Below are positions 1-10,340 of a stretch of 64,000 nt of DNA, one piece after another. The stretch is taken from contig CM046869.1 of NCBI GenBank assembly GCA_025617745.1, positions 9,257,168-9,321,167 of the forward strand, given 5' to 3'. Position 1 is the stretch's first letter; each line of letters starts with the position of its first letter. Source of the DNA: Heliocidaris erythrogramma. Lineage: Eukaryota; Echinodermata; Echinoidea; Camarodonta; Echinometridae. The position numbers and the translations under genes are program-made. The notes beneath the pieces were generated by a model, which was not told the DNA's origin, searched no databases, and saw only the letters and a list, made by a program, of their open reading frames with translations.

Positions 1-1365
1 ACGGCCGCCCGGTTGCGTATCCCTTTAAATTATTATTTATTATCATAATTTACACCAAGTAAGGGCAATATTTTCTGAAAGTTTCCCAAAAACTCTCTCG
101 CTACGCTTGCTTGCTTTTATATAGTATAATGAAATCAAGTAGATAACGTAAATTATGCTGATATCGATGTAATCCTAAATCATTCAACATTCCCCCAAAT
201 TAATAAATAATGCACAACAAAAGGACTTCAGCATAAGAAAAAAGTCTGAAAAGGTTTGCTCGCACGCTCGTGCATGAATCATTGGACCATCACACACAAC
301 TGCTAATTGGAGAAGCTGAAGAAGTGTCTAGAACCACAATAAAAAGGAAGAAGATGATGCTAAGTAATGTATTAATCATGTTAATAAGAATGTAGAGTAA
401 TACCAATGCCACAAAATGGTCCCTATTTCGCTTTATGCTCACCCCTTGTAGTTGCCCCCTGTCCATGTCTTTTTTTTGTTGCTAGTACCCCCTCCCACAT
501 TGATAGACGCTCCGCCCCCCCCCCCTGGTTCAAACTATACTGGGACAGAAGCCAGTGGCGTATCTCGGTATTCTGGCGCCCGAGGCAAGCCATCACCTAG
601 CAATAGATTTATTTCTTATTTGGGGGCACAAAATGAATGTAAACCCTGAAGAAATATATTTGAGGAATTTAGAAGGCAATTGCAAGGCAAATTTATTATT
701 TATTTCGAATGTTCTATACATGTACTTTGAAAGTGCTTTTTATGCACTTATATCCCATCTGGGATGCAAAATTTAACAAGCTCCTACCTTGTGCGGGGGG
801 GGGGGGGGGGCAAAGCGATTAATGGTTAACACTTTAAAAGCACCAATGGGGGCGGGAAAGAGCTAGATCCTGAACAGGATTATAATAAATTATGATAATA
901 AACAAAGCGACCGAGCTTTAGAAAATTTTCGCATTTTCAAACCCTATAAAACACAATTTCTTACGCATTTTGTCCTTGACAGTAGTGGGCGCAAATAACC
1001 CTCAAAGACCATAAATTTTCTTGTATTTCTTCCCCTTTTCTTTCTCTCTTTTGTGTTTATTGCCCATTTGGACATAAATGGGTTTTAAACCTTACCTCGG
1101 CTACCGATTGTATAATTACTATCATGCCTTGCATTGCTCAGAAAAGTCACCCTTTCGCTTTCAACTCCACCCTTTGTGAAAAACCAACTTAAATCAAATA
1201 TCCAGGGGCGTAGATAGCGTGGGAATGGGGGGGGGGGGGATACATCCCTACACTTTTTAGGTGGGGGGAATGGTATGTACAAAATATCGCCCAGGTTTCA
1301 CCCCCCCCCCAAAAAAAAAAAAAAAAAAAAAAAGATATATAATAATTATAACAATAATAAATGAA

Positions 1366-1396
<31 letters not shown>

Positions 1397-2495
1397 AAAA
1401 TAAATAAATAAATGAAAAAAATTTTAAAAATAAATAAAAAATTATGGAAAATATACTTTCCTATTATATGTTGTAGATCAATATAATTATATATTATATT
1501 TATCTATACTCTTCAAATTTACATATTGTTTATTTCAATATATATATAATTCATTTATGTGCAATATCGTAGACTTATATGAATTTATTTTTATTTGTCT
1601 ACAATTCTGTATTTGCTTCTGATTTTTCCCGATATATTTTTACACTACTAGAAAGTGAAAACCATCTACTTCAAATTTTACAACATGGGTCTTGATCTGG
1701 GAGGGGTATGGAGGCAAAATTTAAAAAAAATTGAAGTGGGGGTGGCCTGTGTTACCATCCCCCAATATATTTTTGAGGTGATTTTTTTTGCAGAAAAATT
1801 ATTTGTGTTAAAAGTACGTGTAATTATTCTAGAAGTAGAGGGTTCAGTCGGTAATGTTCCTTTATAATGCAACTTTCCCACACTCATGTTATTAGTAATA
1901 CTAACAATTTTCAAAATTGAAATGAAAATATAGTCACAGAAATCGAATGTGGTGGGGAAAGAGGGAATATATCACCACAATATATTGAGGATGGTGACAT
2001 GTGTCATCATCCCCCCAACTATACATAGCAGAATGATGAAATGACAAGCATGACATGTAGGCCCGGCCAGAAGCACCGCTCCGGGGGTTGCATGTGGGCA
2101 CAGTGCCCCTATATACTTTTCCCTTTAACTTCATATCAGTACCCCTTTTTTCGAATAAGTTCCTGTTCCAAGTGGCCATTTTGAATTACACCTAATCCCT
2201 CACCTTACTTTTGATAAATTCTCCTATTTCTACAATTAGAGCATTTATCCCTTTTAATGTATTTTTTTTCTTTGTAACATAAAGGCACTGATTTAATTTT
2301 CTACTTTATAAGAACATTTTCCGTTCTTACAAATGCCTATTTCCGGGTGTGATTAGTGCTCCTTGTCACCTCTGATAACTGCCTTTTCTACTCATTTATT
2401 TTTCTAATAACTGTCCTTTTCCCCATGATAAGTACAACGTTTCCCTTTTCCATAACATGTGCCCCTGATCCAAAGTGTCTTAGATGCAATATTCC
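1..2495. other. Intergenic DNA, no gene seen
   Basis: AT-rich, non-coding DNA. It holds a G run near 795-812, a G run near 1228-1240, a C/A run at about 1301-1333 followed by AAAT/AATA-type simple repeats to about 1440, and one end of a transposon-like repeat near 553 (CAGTGGCGTATC) and near 1203 (CAGGGGCGTAGA). The short open frames here are low-complexity and show no domain. Confidence 0.6.
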
Positions 2496-2639
2496 ATAAT
2501 GCTCGCTCGCTACGCTCGCTCGTATTAAAAGTATAGCTTATTAAATACATTTTTGTTGTGAAATTTTGTAAATGAAACCCCATCAGAATTGTGTTTCCCC
2601 GTTTTTATATAACAATGTAATTGCGACCTCACCAATTTT

Positions 2640-2682
2640 GAATATTGTTTGCTCGCTCACTTCGGTCGTTCGCTCAATATTC
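2640..2682. repeat. GCTCGC-rich hairpin
   Basis: An imperfect palindrome with GAATATTG on the left and CAATATTC on the right, and a GCTCGCT / CGTTCGCTC core. A related GCTCGCTCGCTACGCTCGCT run lies at about 2500-2523, and weaker relatives near 95-115 and 259-275. It looks like a small dispersed hairpin repeat; no function is evident. Confidence 0.45.
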
Positions 2683-2759
2683 AAATCTGCAAATCATGAT
2701 GCTAAAGTTGTATCTTGGACATGTAATTACAAAACCATAAATACACACCCTCACCCCAC

Positions 2760-3680
2760 ACTATTAATATATGCATATGCGTGTGTGTGGGGGTGTGCGT
2801 TTGTTTAGCATTATGTCCGAGGACATTTTCGGACAGAGAACAAAAAAAAAATCATGACAACAATGGTCCTCGGAAGCCGGACAATAGTCCTCGAACGTCG
2901 AACAATGAATTTATGCCTTATTCCGTCGACTGTCCGAGGACGAGTAACAATAGAGGAACAATAGTTGTCCTCGGAAGTAAAGCCATGTAAACGAGTGTGG
3001 GTGTGCCTGTGTGTGTGGGTGAGTGTGAGTGTGTGTTCCTCATTCGTGTGTGTGCGTGTGCGTGTGCGTGTCCATGTGTATTTGTTTCTGGGAAGTCACA
3101 TGTGATGTACCTCGTTTGATACATTTATTTCTTCCCCTCACTTAATACATTGGCGCAGGTCGATTTTTACTATACCAAATGACGCAGGATAAATTACTTT
3201 TTCAAAACATGTAAATTTTCATTCACATCTTTAAAATGAAAAGCAACATTCTAAGTGTATACTTTTTTTGACTCGTACGGTATATATATATGCACACACA
3301 CACACACCCACACACGCACCCTCACCCCCACACATCTCAACACACTTTTCTCCTGTTGTATTTTGTACCCCACAAGTGCATGTTTTTAAGAAAACACGCA
3401 CACACACACACACACACATCTATTGATTTGTGGGGAACTTTATTGTTTTCTCCTATTGTATTTTGTACCCCGCAAGCACTTCTCCTATTATATTTTGTAC
3501 CCCACAAGCATGACGGAATAAAGGCCATCATTGTGCTCTATTGTTCTCTGTACCCCACAAATGAATCTACGTAAACCCACCAAAACACGCACGCGAGCGC
3601 ACACACACACACACACACACCCACAAACGCACACACTCACCCGAAACACACGCACACACGCACACAGATGTATATAGCTT
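2760..3680. repeat. GT/CA microsatellite tract with embedded repeat
   Basis: Long impure (GT)n and (CA)n tracts at about 2776-2810, 2995-3080, 3292-3335, 3398-3420 and 3597-3670. Embedded at 3426-3560 is a short unit with repeated TTTTGTACCCCACAAG, found again at 10846-10950 where it is also next to (CA)n. The segment 2814-2970 is rich in related GTCC(G/T)AGGAC motifs. The open frames here come from dinucleotide repeats. Confidence 0.7.
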
Positions 3681-4434
3681 ATTTGTCTATCGTTGAAACA
3701 ATTTCAAGTTCAACTCCAAGTTATACGGGCTTAGGAATGGCCATCGCATCATTTCTAACACTATGAATTCAGTAGAATTGCACTACTAACCCTGTTTGTC
3801 AGGAAATATGAAGAAATTTAGCTAAGTGTTTGGAAGAGTAGCACAGAGAAATTGGTTACAGAGTAGTGAAAACCGGGAAAAAGTCAGATTCTTCGAAGAC
3901 ACCTCCCAAAGGCTACAATGGAAAGCAAATGTGTGGAGTATATTTTGAGTAATTAATTGAAATGCGAATGGTTCAGAACAGAATACTGGGTGAGAGTCAT
4001 TTTGATGAATGTGTCTGTCCACTGTCATCAGCTGTCAGCCATAGTTTGGCATGGATGTGGGTAGGCTACTTAAATGTTCTTGAGACCTCTTCATAGTGTA
4101 GGAACCGAAGAACTTGCCAAAAGCACTGGACAAAGGGTCAAGATGGTGTACAATTGGCCTGCTCCCAAGGCATGACATTCTCCCATATTTATGACTTTAA
4201 GGGCCAGGATCAATTTTACAAGAGCGTAATTATTCAAAACTAATGTAGGAACAGCTTGCATAAAAATAGGCACCCAGAATTTAAAAAAAAAATGATGGAG
4301 GGGTAACCATTAAAAAGCTAAGATCAAGAAGTTGAACCTGATCAACAAAAATTTGGGACTTACTGAATCAACAATTTGACTAACAAAATACAGAGAATTA
4401 CTTTATAATGAGCTTCCGAAATGCTAAAAGGTTT
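3681..4434. other. Intergenic DNA, nothing recognised
   Basis: Unique-looking AT-rich DNA without a coding signal, splice-site pair or repeat that I can identify. Confidence 0.5.
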
Positions 4435-4438
4435 TTAA

Positions 4439-4844
4439 AGACCTCAGCCTGACCGAATTTTGAAATATACCCTTTATTCATCCACGGGGAGCTATATATT
4501 TTCTGAACAAATTGAAACCAACTTCATGAGATTCCGTTTCCTGTGGAATGAGTAACAGCGTCCCGAATGTTGAGCCCCGGTGGTTTTTCTGACGAGGGCC
4601 CCGTCTCTGAGGAACGCTACTTTGCGGGGGGTGAAAATTTGATGACGACATATCGTGTAGACGCACTCGGAGCTGTATACATGACATGTCGTCACACGTC
4701 TAGCGACCCCCTGCAGTTTCCTCTGTTGTTACGCCATAGGGAGGGGGCGGACCAAAAAAAATTTATGAATACCCAGGGTAATTATATTCTTTGTTTACTA
4801 AGCTTTACGTCAATATATGGTTGTTTTGGGTCAGGCTGAGGTCT
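4439..4844. mobile_element. TTAA-flanked MITE, copy 1
   Basis: A 406-bp non-coding element with terminal inverted repeats AGACCTCAGCCTGACC at the left and its complement at the right. It is flanked on both sides by TTAA (4435-4438 and 4845-4848). A second copy, in opposite orientation and also TTAA-flanked, is at 50622-51065. TTAA target duplication is the mark of piggyBac and Kolobok transposases, so this is probably a non-autonomous relative; no transposase is in the window. The open frames inside are not genes. Confidence 0.8.
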
Positions 4845-4975
4845 TTAAGCTTTGATAAAAAAAAGGATGGAGAGACATTAACATAATGTTGAAGAAATGT
4901 CAAGCTGTAATGGCTTTATGTCATGTAGAGGGGTATTGAAGAAAAGTTGATAGAAAGCTTCCGCTCATATATATA

Positions 4976-5971
4976 CACTCAACAAAAAAAGTAAGTTCCC
5001 CCTAGCATTTTTGGATATATCTCAAAAAGTATTTTACCGATGTTCATAATTCAAACGGGAATGGATAGGAAATTACTCATAACATGAATGGCATATCATT
5101 GCCACCAGAAATCATTATTGGTGTGAAAAAATGCATTTTATGTCAAAATGCATGGGGAAAAAAGTTGCACTTAAGGTTATATGAAGCATATTGTGTACAT
5201 TTCCTATGCAAGTTAGCAAATTACCTTTTTAAATTGTTATGTAATTCTCAGGAATTTCTTCAGGTACAATATGCTTCCCTATTAAACTGTATGCTCATGA
5301 AAAGAAAGAGATAGAGAAATATGCAAATCACTAAAGTGCAACTTTTTTTCCCCATGCATTTTGACATAAAATGCACTTTTTCACACCAATAATGATATCT
5401 GGTGCAACTTTTTTTCCATACATTTTGACATAAAATGCATATTTTCACACCAATAATGATATCTGGTGGCAATGATATGCCATTCATTATTGGTGTGAAA
5501 AAAATGCAATTTATGTCAAAATGCATGGAAAAAAAGTTGCACTTTAGTGATTTGCATTGACTTTTACACAAATAATCAAACAATCACTCATGATTCTGAA
5601 CTTTTAAGCATGGTTTACTGCATATTTCACTATCTCTTTCTTTTCATGAGCATACAGTTTAATAGGGAAGCATATTGTACCTGAAGAAATTCCTGAGAAT
5701 TACATAACAATTTAAAAAGGTCATTTGCTAACTTGCATAGGAAATGTACACAATATGCTTCATATAACTTTAAGTGCAACTTTTTTTCCCATGCATTTTG
5801 GCATAAATGCATTTTTTACACCAATAATGATATCTGGTGGCAATGATATGCCATTCATGTTATGAGTAATAAAATTTCCTATCCATTCCCGTTTGAATTA
5901 TGAAAATCGGTAAAATACTTTTTGAGATATATCCAAAAATGCTAGGGGGAACTTACTTTTTTGGTTGAGTG
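4976..5971. mobile_element. Foldback TA-flanked MITE with about 350-bp inverted arms
   Basis: The left arm (about 4976-5325) and right arm (about 5625-5971) are inverted copies. Both ends read CACTCAACAAAAAAAGTAAG or nearly so, next to TA (4974-4975 and 5972-5973). The middle (5328-5560) holds further inverted copies of a motif ending in ATGCATTTTGACATAAAATG. TA flanks and CACT-type ends fit a Tc1/mariner-group non-autonomous element. The near-identical peptides seen on opposite strands (5084-5314 and 5630-5812) are a by-product of the inverted arms. Confidence 0.8.
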
Positions 5972-6086
5972 TATATATATATAATATGAGAAATCAATTG
6001 AATTGAATGAGAGAAATAATTTGCGTAGCTAAATTTATTGTTCCTTCTTACTGACTTCCTTTCTGTGGAAATAACTGCAGGGTTTG

Positions 6087-6158
6087 CAAAACGCCGGGAG
6101 TCGAACCCGGGTCTTTGGCACTGTAGGCCAAACGCCTTAACCACTAGACCACGGAGGC
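6087..6158 (-). pseudogene. tRNA-like sequence, decayed copy
   Basis: On the - strand an A-box-like TGGTCTAGTGGTTAAGGC, an anticodon-type stem-loop (TTTGGC/GCCAAA) and a B-box GGTTCGACTCC are present. The acceptor stem is lost: GCCTCCG does not pair with the 3-prime end. It shares upstream and downstream flanks with the copies at 6420 and 8947, so it is a diverged member of the same repeat. Confidence 0.6.
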
Positions 6159-6419
6159 GGGTTAAGTGGTTTTCGGCTACACCAGGTACAAACACAAACA
6201 GGCAGCCCTTGCAACCCCTTCGTAATTTATTCCTTTTGTTTGAGGGACAGGATTCGACTCGACTGCCAAGCTGTAATGACTTTATACTCATTAATATATA
6301 TATGTATATATCTATATACATATAATGTGAAAGGAAATGAGAGAATAATGGTTGCGTAACTTAAATCATCCCCATAGCTGTCCTCCCTTTTTTGACCTTT
6401 TTGCAAAGGCTGAAAAAAT

Positions 6420-6490
6420 GTCTCCGCCGGGAATCGAACCCGGGTCGTTGGCTTAGAACGCCAATGCCTTAACCACTAGACCACGGAGAC
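6420..6490 (-). tRNA. tRNA-like gene, anticodon UCU by position (Arg?)
   Basis: A 71-nt sequence folds as a full cloverleaf: acceptor GTCTCCG/CGGAGAC, D arm, anticodon stem TTGGC/GCCAA with loop GTTCTAA (anticodon TCT), T arm CCGGG-TTCGATT-CCCGG. The A box (TGGTCTAGTGG) and B box (GGTTCGATTCC) are intact, and a T6 terminator follows at once. This is the best-preserved of eight copies of a repeat of about 390 bp, so it could be a working tRNA-Arg gene or the head of a tRNA-derived SINE. The anticodon varies between copies, which favours a repeat. It lies head-to-head with the copy at 6562. Confidence 0.6.
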
Positions 6491-6561
6491 GGGTCAGTGG
6501 TTTCGGCGACACTAGATTCAATTGGCCGACAGATTGACAGTGTCGCCGAAACCACTGACCC

Positions 6562-6631
6562 GTCTCCGTGGTCTAGTGGTTAAGGCATAGGCGTTGTAAG
6601 CCAACGACCCGGGTTCGATTCCGGCGGAGAC
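6562..6631 (+). tRNA. tRNA-like copy, anticodon position UGU
   Basis: Same unit as 6420-6490 in the opposite orientation. The acceptor stem is intact, the T-stem lacks one C (70 nt), the anticodon stem has a mismatch and the loop reads GTTGTAA. A T6 run follows. The DNA between this and the - strand copy is an inverted repeat (GACGGGTCAGTGGTTTCGGC against its complement), so the two copies arose by inverted duplication. Confidence 0.5.
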
Positions 6632-6810
6632 ATTTTTTCAGCCAACCATTATTCTCTTATTTCCTTTCACATTGTATTTATTTCCAATGAAATACAAAGA
6701 CAAATCAGTTTTATGATTTTGTTTGCATATTATGGAACCTTTATTACAGAAGCTTGGTCTAATAATTTTTTTCCAGGGCTGTATATATATCATTATATAT
6801 ATATATATAT

Positions 6811-7946
6811 CGAGAGTACTCGAATCATTTATTGCAAAGTGGGTAGTGGAGAATATATCGAACCATGTTGATAAGAAACAGTTTGGGAATGTAAAAGGTT
6901 TTTCAACTACACACTACCTTGTCTACTTGTTCAAGTTCGTGTAGGAAGGCCTTGATAAACCTGGCCATTATGCCTATCTTACTACCATTGACTTTACTAA
7001 GGCGTTTAATATGGTAAATCATTCAGTTGTAGTGAAGAAGCTCATCATGTTAGGTGTACGCAGATCGATCGTCCCAATTATTTGCAGCTTCCTAACTGCA
7101 CGTACTCAGACCACCAAAGTCTGTAATTACTCCTCTCCCCTACTAGAGGTATCCTGTGGCGTACCACAGGGTACCAAGTTGGGTCCGGTTTTGTTTCTGA
7201 TTCTTGTTAATGATGTTTTGAATGATTGGGAGAATCGATGGAAATACGTTGATGATTTGACACTTGGAGAAATTGTGAAGCGTAATGCTGACCCTACATT
7301 GCAATCTGTATTAGATCGTCTTTCAATATGGTGTAATAATAATGACGTGCTCCCCAAACCATCCAAATGCAACCTCATGACCATATCATTTTTAAGGAAC
7401 TTAAACCCCAGGACCGACTTCCAGCTTAACTCAACCCAACTCAATGTTGTTCAAAATCTCAAACTACTCGGAATCACAATTCAGAATGATCTAAAATGGA
7501 ACTTACATATCTCAGATATTGTGTCAAAAGCATCCAGAAGATTGTACACACTATGTATCCTTAGAAAATCTAAGGCAAGCCTGGTAGATATAGTAACTGT
7601 CTACACTACGTACATAAGACCCATACTCGAATATCGTTCCCCTGTTTGGCACACCTCAATTGCCCTAAATGAGAATAATAAATTGGAATTTATTCTTCTC
7701 CTTTCTCTCTATCTCCTTCTTTCTTTCTCTTCCCTTTTCTTTCCTATTCTTTACTTTTTCTTTCTTTCTCTCACTTTTCACACTCGTTATCTTTTTGTTT
7801 GTGTAGCGTAAATCTTTGCTTCCAATTATGTATCTTTTTATATATTTGATGCGATTGTATATATGTACATTGTAAATTGACCCCTTCAGCCCCTGTGCTG
7901 CTAGTCAATGATCATATACCATAATAAAATAAATAAATAAATATAT
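6811..7946 (+). pseudogene. CR1/L2-group non-LTR reverse transcriptase fragment
   Basis: The frame from about 6811 to 7690 encodes the middle of a non-LTR reverse transcriptase: QFGNVKGFSTTHYL, then FTKAF (finger/palm), GVPQGTKLGPVLF, YVDD (catalytic box) and LKLLGITI. An in-frame TAG at 6942-6944 interrupts it and the N-terminal endonuclease is absent, so it is 5-prime truncated and dead. The 5-prime edge sits against a (TA)n run. After a pyrimidine-rich stretch the sequence ends near 7946 in ATAATAAAATAAATAAATAA, a simple-repeat tail as in CR1/L2-type elements. The C-terminal 40 or so residues of the open frame are low-complexity and not RT. Confidence 0.85.
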
Positions 7947-7954
7947 ATATAAAC

Positions 7955-8103
7955 GACTAACGGGTACATTAGGAGGACAGTTTTTGTTCTTTTTCTTTGT
8001 TCAACTGTCGACCTAATGTACCAACTGTCGACCTAATGTAGGGGTCGCTATTATGACGAAATAAACTGCATTGTTAGGTGTCGACTTAATGTACCCGTTA
8101 GTC
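7955..8103. mobile_element. MITE with GACTAACGGGTACATTA ends, copy 1
   Basis: A 149-bp element with terminal inverted repeats GACTAACGGGTACATTA and TAATGTACCCGTTAGTC. It sits between AT-rich simple repeats. Copy 2, inverted, is at 62989-63117. This copy has an extra 20-bp tandem duplication of the internal CAACTGTCGACCTAATGTA motif, which explains its greater length. Confidence 0.8.
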
Positions 8104-8107
8104 AAAT

Positions 8108-8110
8108 AAA

Positions 8111-8152
<42 letters not shown>
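8108..8152. repeat. (TA)n microsatellite
   Basis: About 44 bp of TA repeat, directly followed by a 5-prime-truncated tRNA-like copy. Confidence 0.9.
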
Positions 8153-8155
<3 letters not shown>

Positions 8156-8169
8156 TAAATATATATCAC

Positions 8170-8216
8170 CATTGGCGTTTTAAGCCAACGACCCGGGTTC
8201 GATTCCCGGCGGAGAC
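8170..8216 (+). pseudogene. 5-prime-truncated tRNA-like copy
   Basis: Only the anticodon arm (loop GTTTTAA), T arm and 3-prime acceptor strand remain. The 5-prime half, including the A box, is replaced by a (TA)n run. Confidence 0.7.
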
Positions 8217-8271
8217 ATTTTATAAAGGAATTAATTAATGAGGTTGAAGATTTGTCAACCTGTCGGTCAAT

Positions 8272-8501
8272 AGACCTGTTTACTAAGTGATTCAAATTTA
8301 TGGATGTTTCTTTCCTGGGGACCTAGTAACGAGGTATTCCATTAACCTGTTATTAATGAATGAACTACAATACTTGGAATCCAGTTTGCATAAATTACTT
8401 GTTGCTATGTCTGACAAGCCTCTGGCAAGCTTTCAGGTTGTCAAGAACAACCTTTGTTTCAAAAGTATGCATAAAATTTGAATCACTTAGTAAACAGGTC
8501 T
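8272..8501. mobile_element. MITE with AGACCTGTTTACTAAG ends
   Basis: A 230-bp element with inverted ends AGACCTGTTTACTAAGTG / CACTTAGTAAACAGGTCT. It interrupts the tRNA-bearing repeat: the uninterrupted unit at about 9298-9310 reads GGTCAATTGAATC, and here GGTCAAT is followed by the element and then ATTGAATC, a 2-bp AT duplication. A partial inverted copy is at 24041-24374. The 64-residue open frame inside has no recognisable domain. Confidence 0.75.
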
Positions 8502-8533
8502 ATTGAATCTGGTGTCGTTGAAACCATTGGCCC

Positions 8534-8604
8534 GTCTCCGTGGTCTATTGGTTAAGGCACTGGCGTTCTAAGCCAACGAGTCGTGTTCGATTCGCGGCGA
8601 AGAC
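8534..8604 (+). pseudogene. tRNA-like copy with T-arm damage
   Basis: 71 nt, anticodon loop GTTCTAA (TCT). The T stem and acceptor strand carry substitutions (GTGTTCGATTCGCGGCGAAGAC region), so the B box is weakened. A run of seven Ts follows. Confidence 0.55.
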
Positions 8605-8879
8605 ATTTTTTTCAACCTTTGCAAACAATTTTAAAAGGGAGGACAGCTCTGGGAACTTTGATTGAAGCTACACCACCATTATTCTCTCATTTTTATTTCT
8701 CACAGTTATATTATTTCCAGGAGGGTTGCCAAAGCTGTTATATAGGTTATTTCCTTACTATTGTTTATAATTATTCTAATGTATACATGTATCTTAAAGC
8801 ATTCGCTTGGATCCAGCTCATGCATGCGGCTTGTCTTTGTTCAAAACTCACCTGTCCCCGCCCCCGACGAAGGAATTAA

Positions 8880-9402
8880 TTAAAGAGGTTGAAGATTTGT
8901 CAATCTGCTGGTTAATTGAATCTGGTGTTGCCGGAACCATTGGCCCGTCTCCGTGGTCTAGTGGTTAAGGCATTGGCGTTTAAGCCAACGACCCGGGTTC
9001 GATTCCTGGAGTAGACATTAAAAGGGAGGACAGCTCTGGGAACTTTGATTGAAGCTACGCCACCATTATTCTCTCATTTTCATTTCTCACAGTTATATTA
9101 TTTCCACGAGAGTTGCCAAAGCTGTTATATAGGCTATTTCCTTACTATTGTTTATAATTATTCTATGTATACATGTATCTTAAAGCATTCGCTCGGATCC
9201 AGCTGAGGCATGCGGCTTGTCTTTGTTCAAAACTCACCTGTCCCCGCCCCCGACAAAGGAATTAATTAAAGAGGTTGAAGATTTGTCAATCTGCTGGTCA
9301 ATTGAATCTGGTGTTGCCGGAACCATTGGCCCGTCTCCGTGGTCTAGTGGTTAAGGCATTGGCGTTTAAGTCAACGAACCGGGTTCGATTCCTGGAGGAG
9401 AC
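8880..9402 (+). repeat. Tandem tRNA-bearing repeat of about 386 bp
   Basis: Two head-to-tail units, with tRNA-like heads at 8947-9016 and 9333-9402. Each unit runs: GAATTAATTAAAGAGGTTGA, a segment ending GGAACCATTGGCCC, the tRNA-like head, AAAAGGGAGGACAGCTCTGG, a body of about 230 bp, and CACCTGTCCCCGCCCCCGAC. Both heads lack one base of the anticodon loop and have T-stem changes, so they are not functional tRNAs. The same unit recurs, whole or in part, at 6.0-6.7, 8.1-8.9, 10.34-10.46 and 37.9-39.5 kb. Confidence 0.75.
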
Positions 9403-9407
9403 ATTAA

Positions 9408-10340
9408 AGTAGAACACTGATGATTTTAAATATTGGCTTAATACTTATTATTGCATAGATGGCATAAATTAAACAAGGTTATCCAAATTTAAAGCTTGGA
9501 AACATTTCAATTAATGATTATTATCAATTATAAAACGGTAAAATACAGCCCCCGATATAGCAGCTGAAAAGCTCCTTGAACGCTGCTGAGATGTGTGACG
9601 ACACAAGAGGGGCGAGTCCTGTCTAAGCAGACGATGTCCCATAACATTATACACATTTTTCAGTGCCTGTTTTGTCATCTCCTCTTCACTTATTTCTCTT
9701 ACTTGACTAGCGTCAGTCTTAATGTTAGTCTGTTGCCTCACTCTTAACTTCGTGTATGGTATTATTTTGATGAAAAATGCAGCGTTAAAAAAATAAAGGA
9801 ATCAGTCACTTGTAAACAAAATAAGACGCCATTGTATTTTCAGCTGCTTGCACCGCGGCATGTTCGGCGTTTCAAGAGGGAACGAACACCATCCAGCTAT
9901 TATTCCCAGGGCTTTTCAATTTGAAAATGGGGTTTATTTCATTGATCATTGACCCTTCCCCTGTGTATTTACAATCAAACGGTTTTAGTTATCAGAATCA
10001 GTTTCACTCTCCCTTTTAGAATGGTGTGAAATAAGGTCATGTTTAAATGTACCAAACTCTTTATAATTTGATAAATAATTGCATTGCAATTACGTTCATT
10101 CATTATAGGACGTCGTCTGCTTAAGCAGGATCGATCCCTCGTATGACGACATCAAAACATCGCTATATTTCTGGCGAATCCTCGGATATTCCACATGCTG
10201 AGAAGAGCTTTTATTTATGTTGTTTTTATAATCATCATATACGCAGTTGACATAAAACTTATACGATTGCCATCTGTAAGCTTCCCAATTTCTAGTGATA
10301 CATTAATTGCCATATTTGTGATTTTCTTGAGTGTTCTACT
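9408..10340. mobile_element. TTAA-flanked element inserted in the tRNA repeat
   Basis: A 933-bp element with ends AGTAGAACACT / AGTGTTCTACT between TTAA duplications (9404-9407 and 10341-10344). The empty site is visible in the neighbouring repeat unit, where the same junction reads CATTAAAAGGGAGGACAG at about 9015-9031. Subterminal segments around 9595-9640 and 10108-10150 are also roughly inverted. TTAA insertion fits piggyBac or Kolobok; no transposase frame is seen, so it is non-autonomous. Confidence 0.85.

Noticed and set aside
5084..5812. Two near-identical peptides of 60-76 residues on opposite strands (5084-5314 and 5630-5812)
   Set aside because: They are the same DNA in the two inverted arms of a TA-flanked foldback element; no domain, codon bias or splice context.
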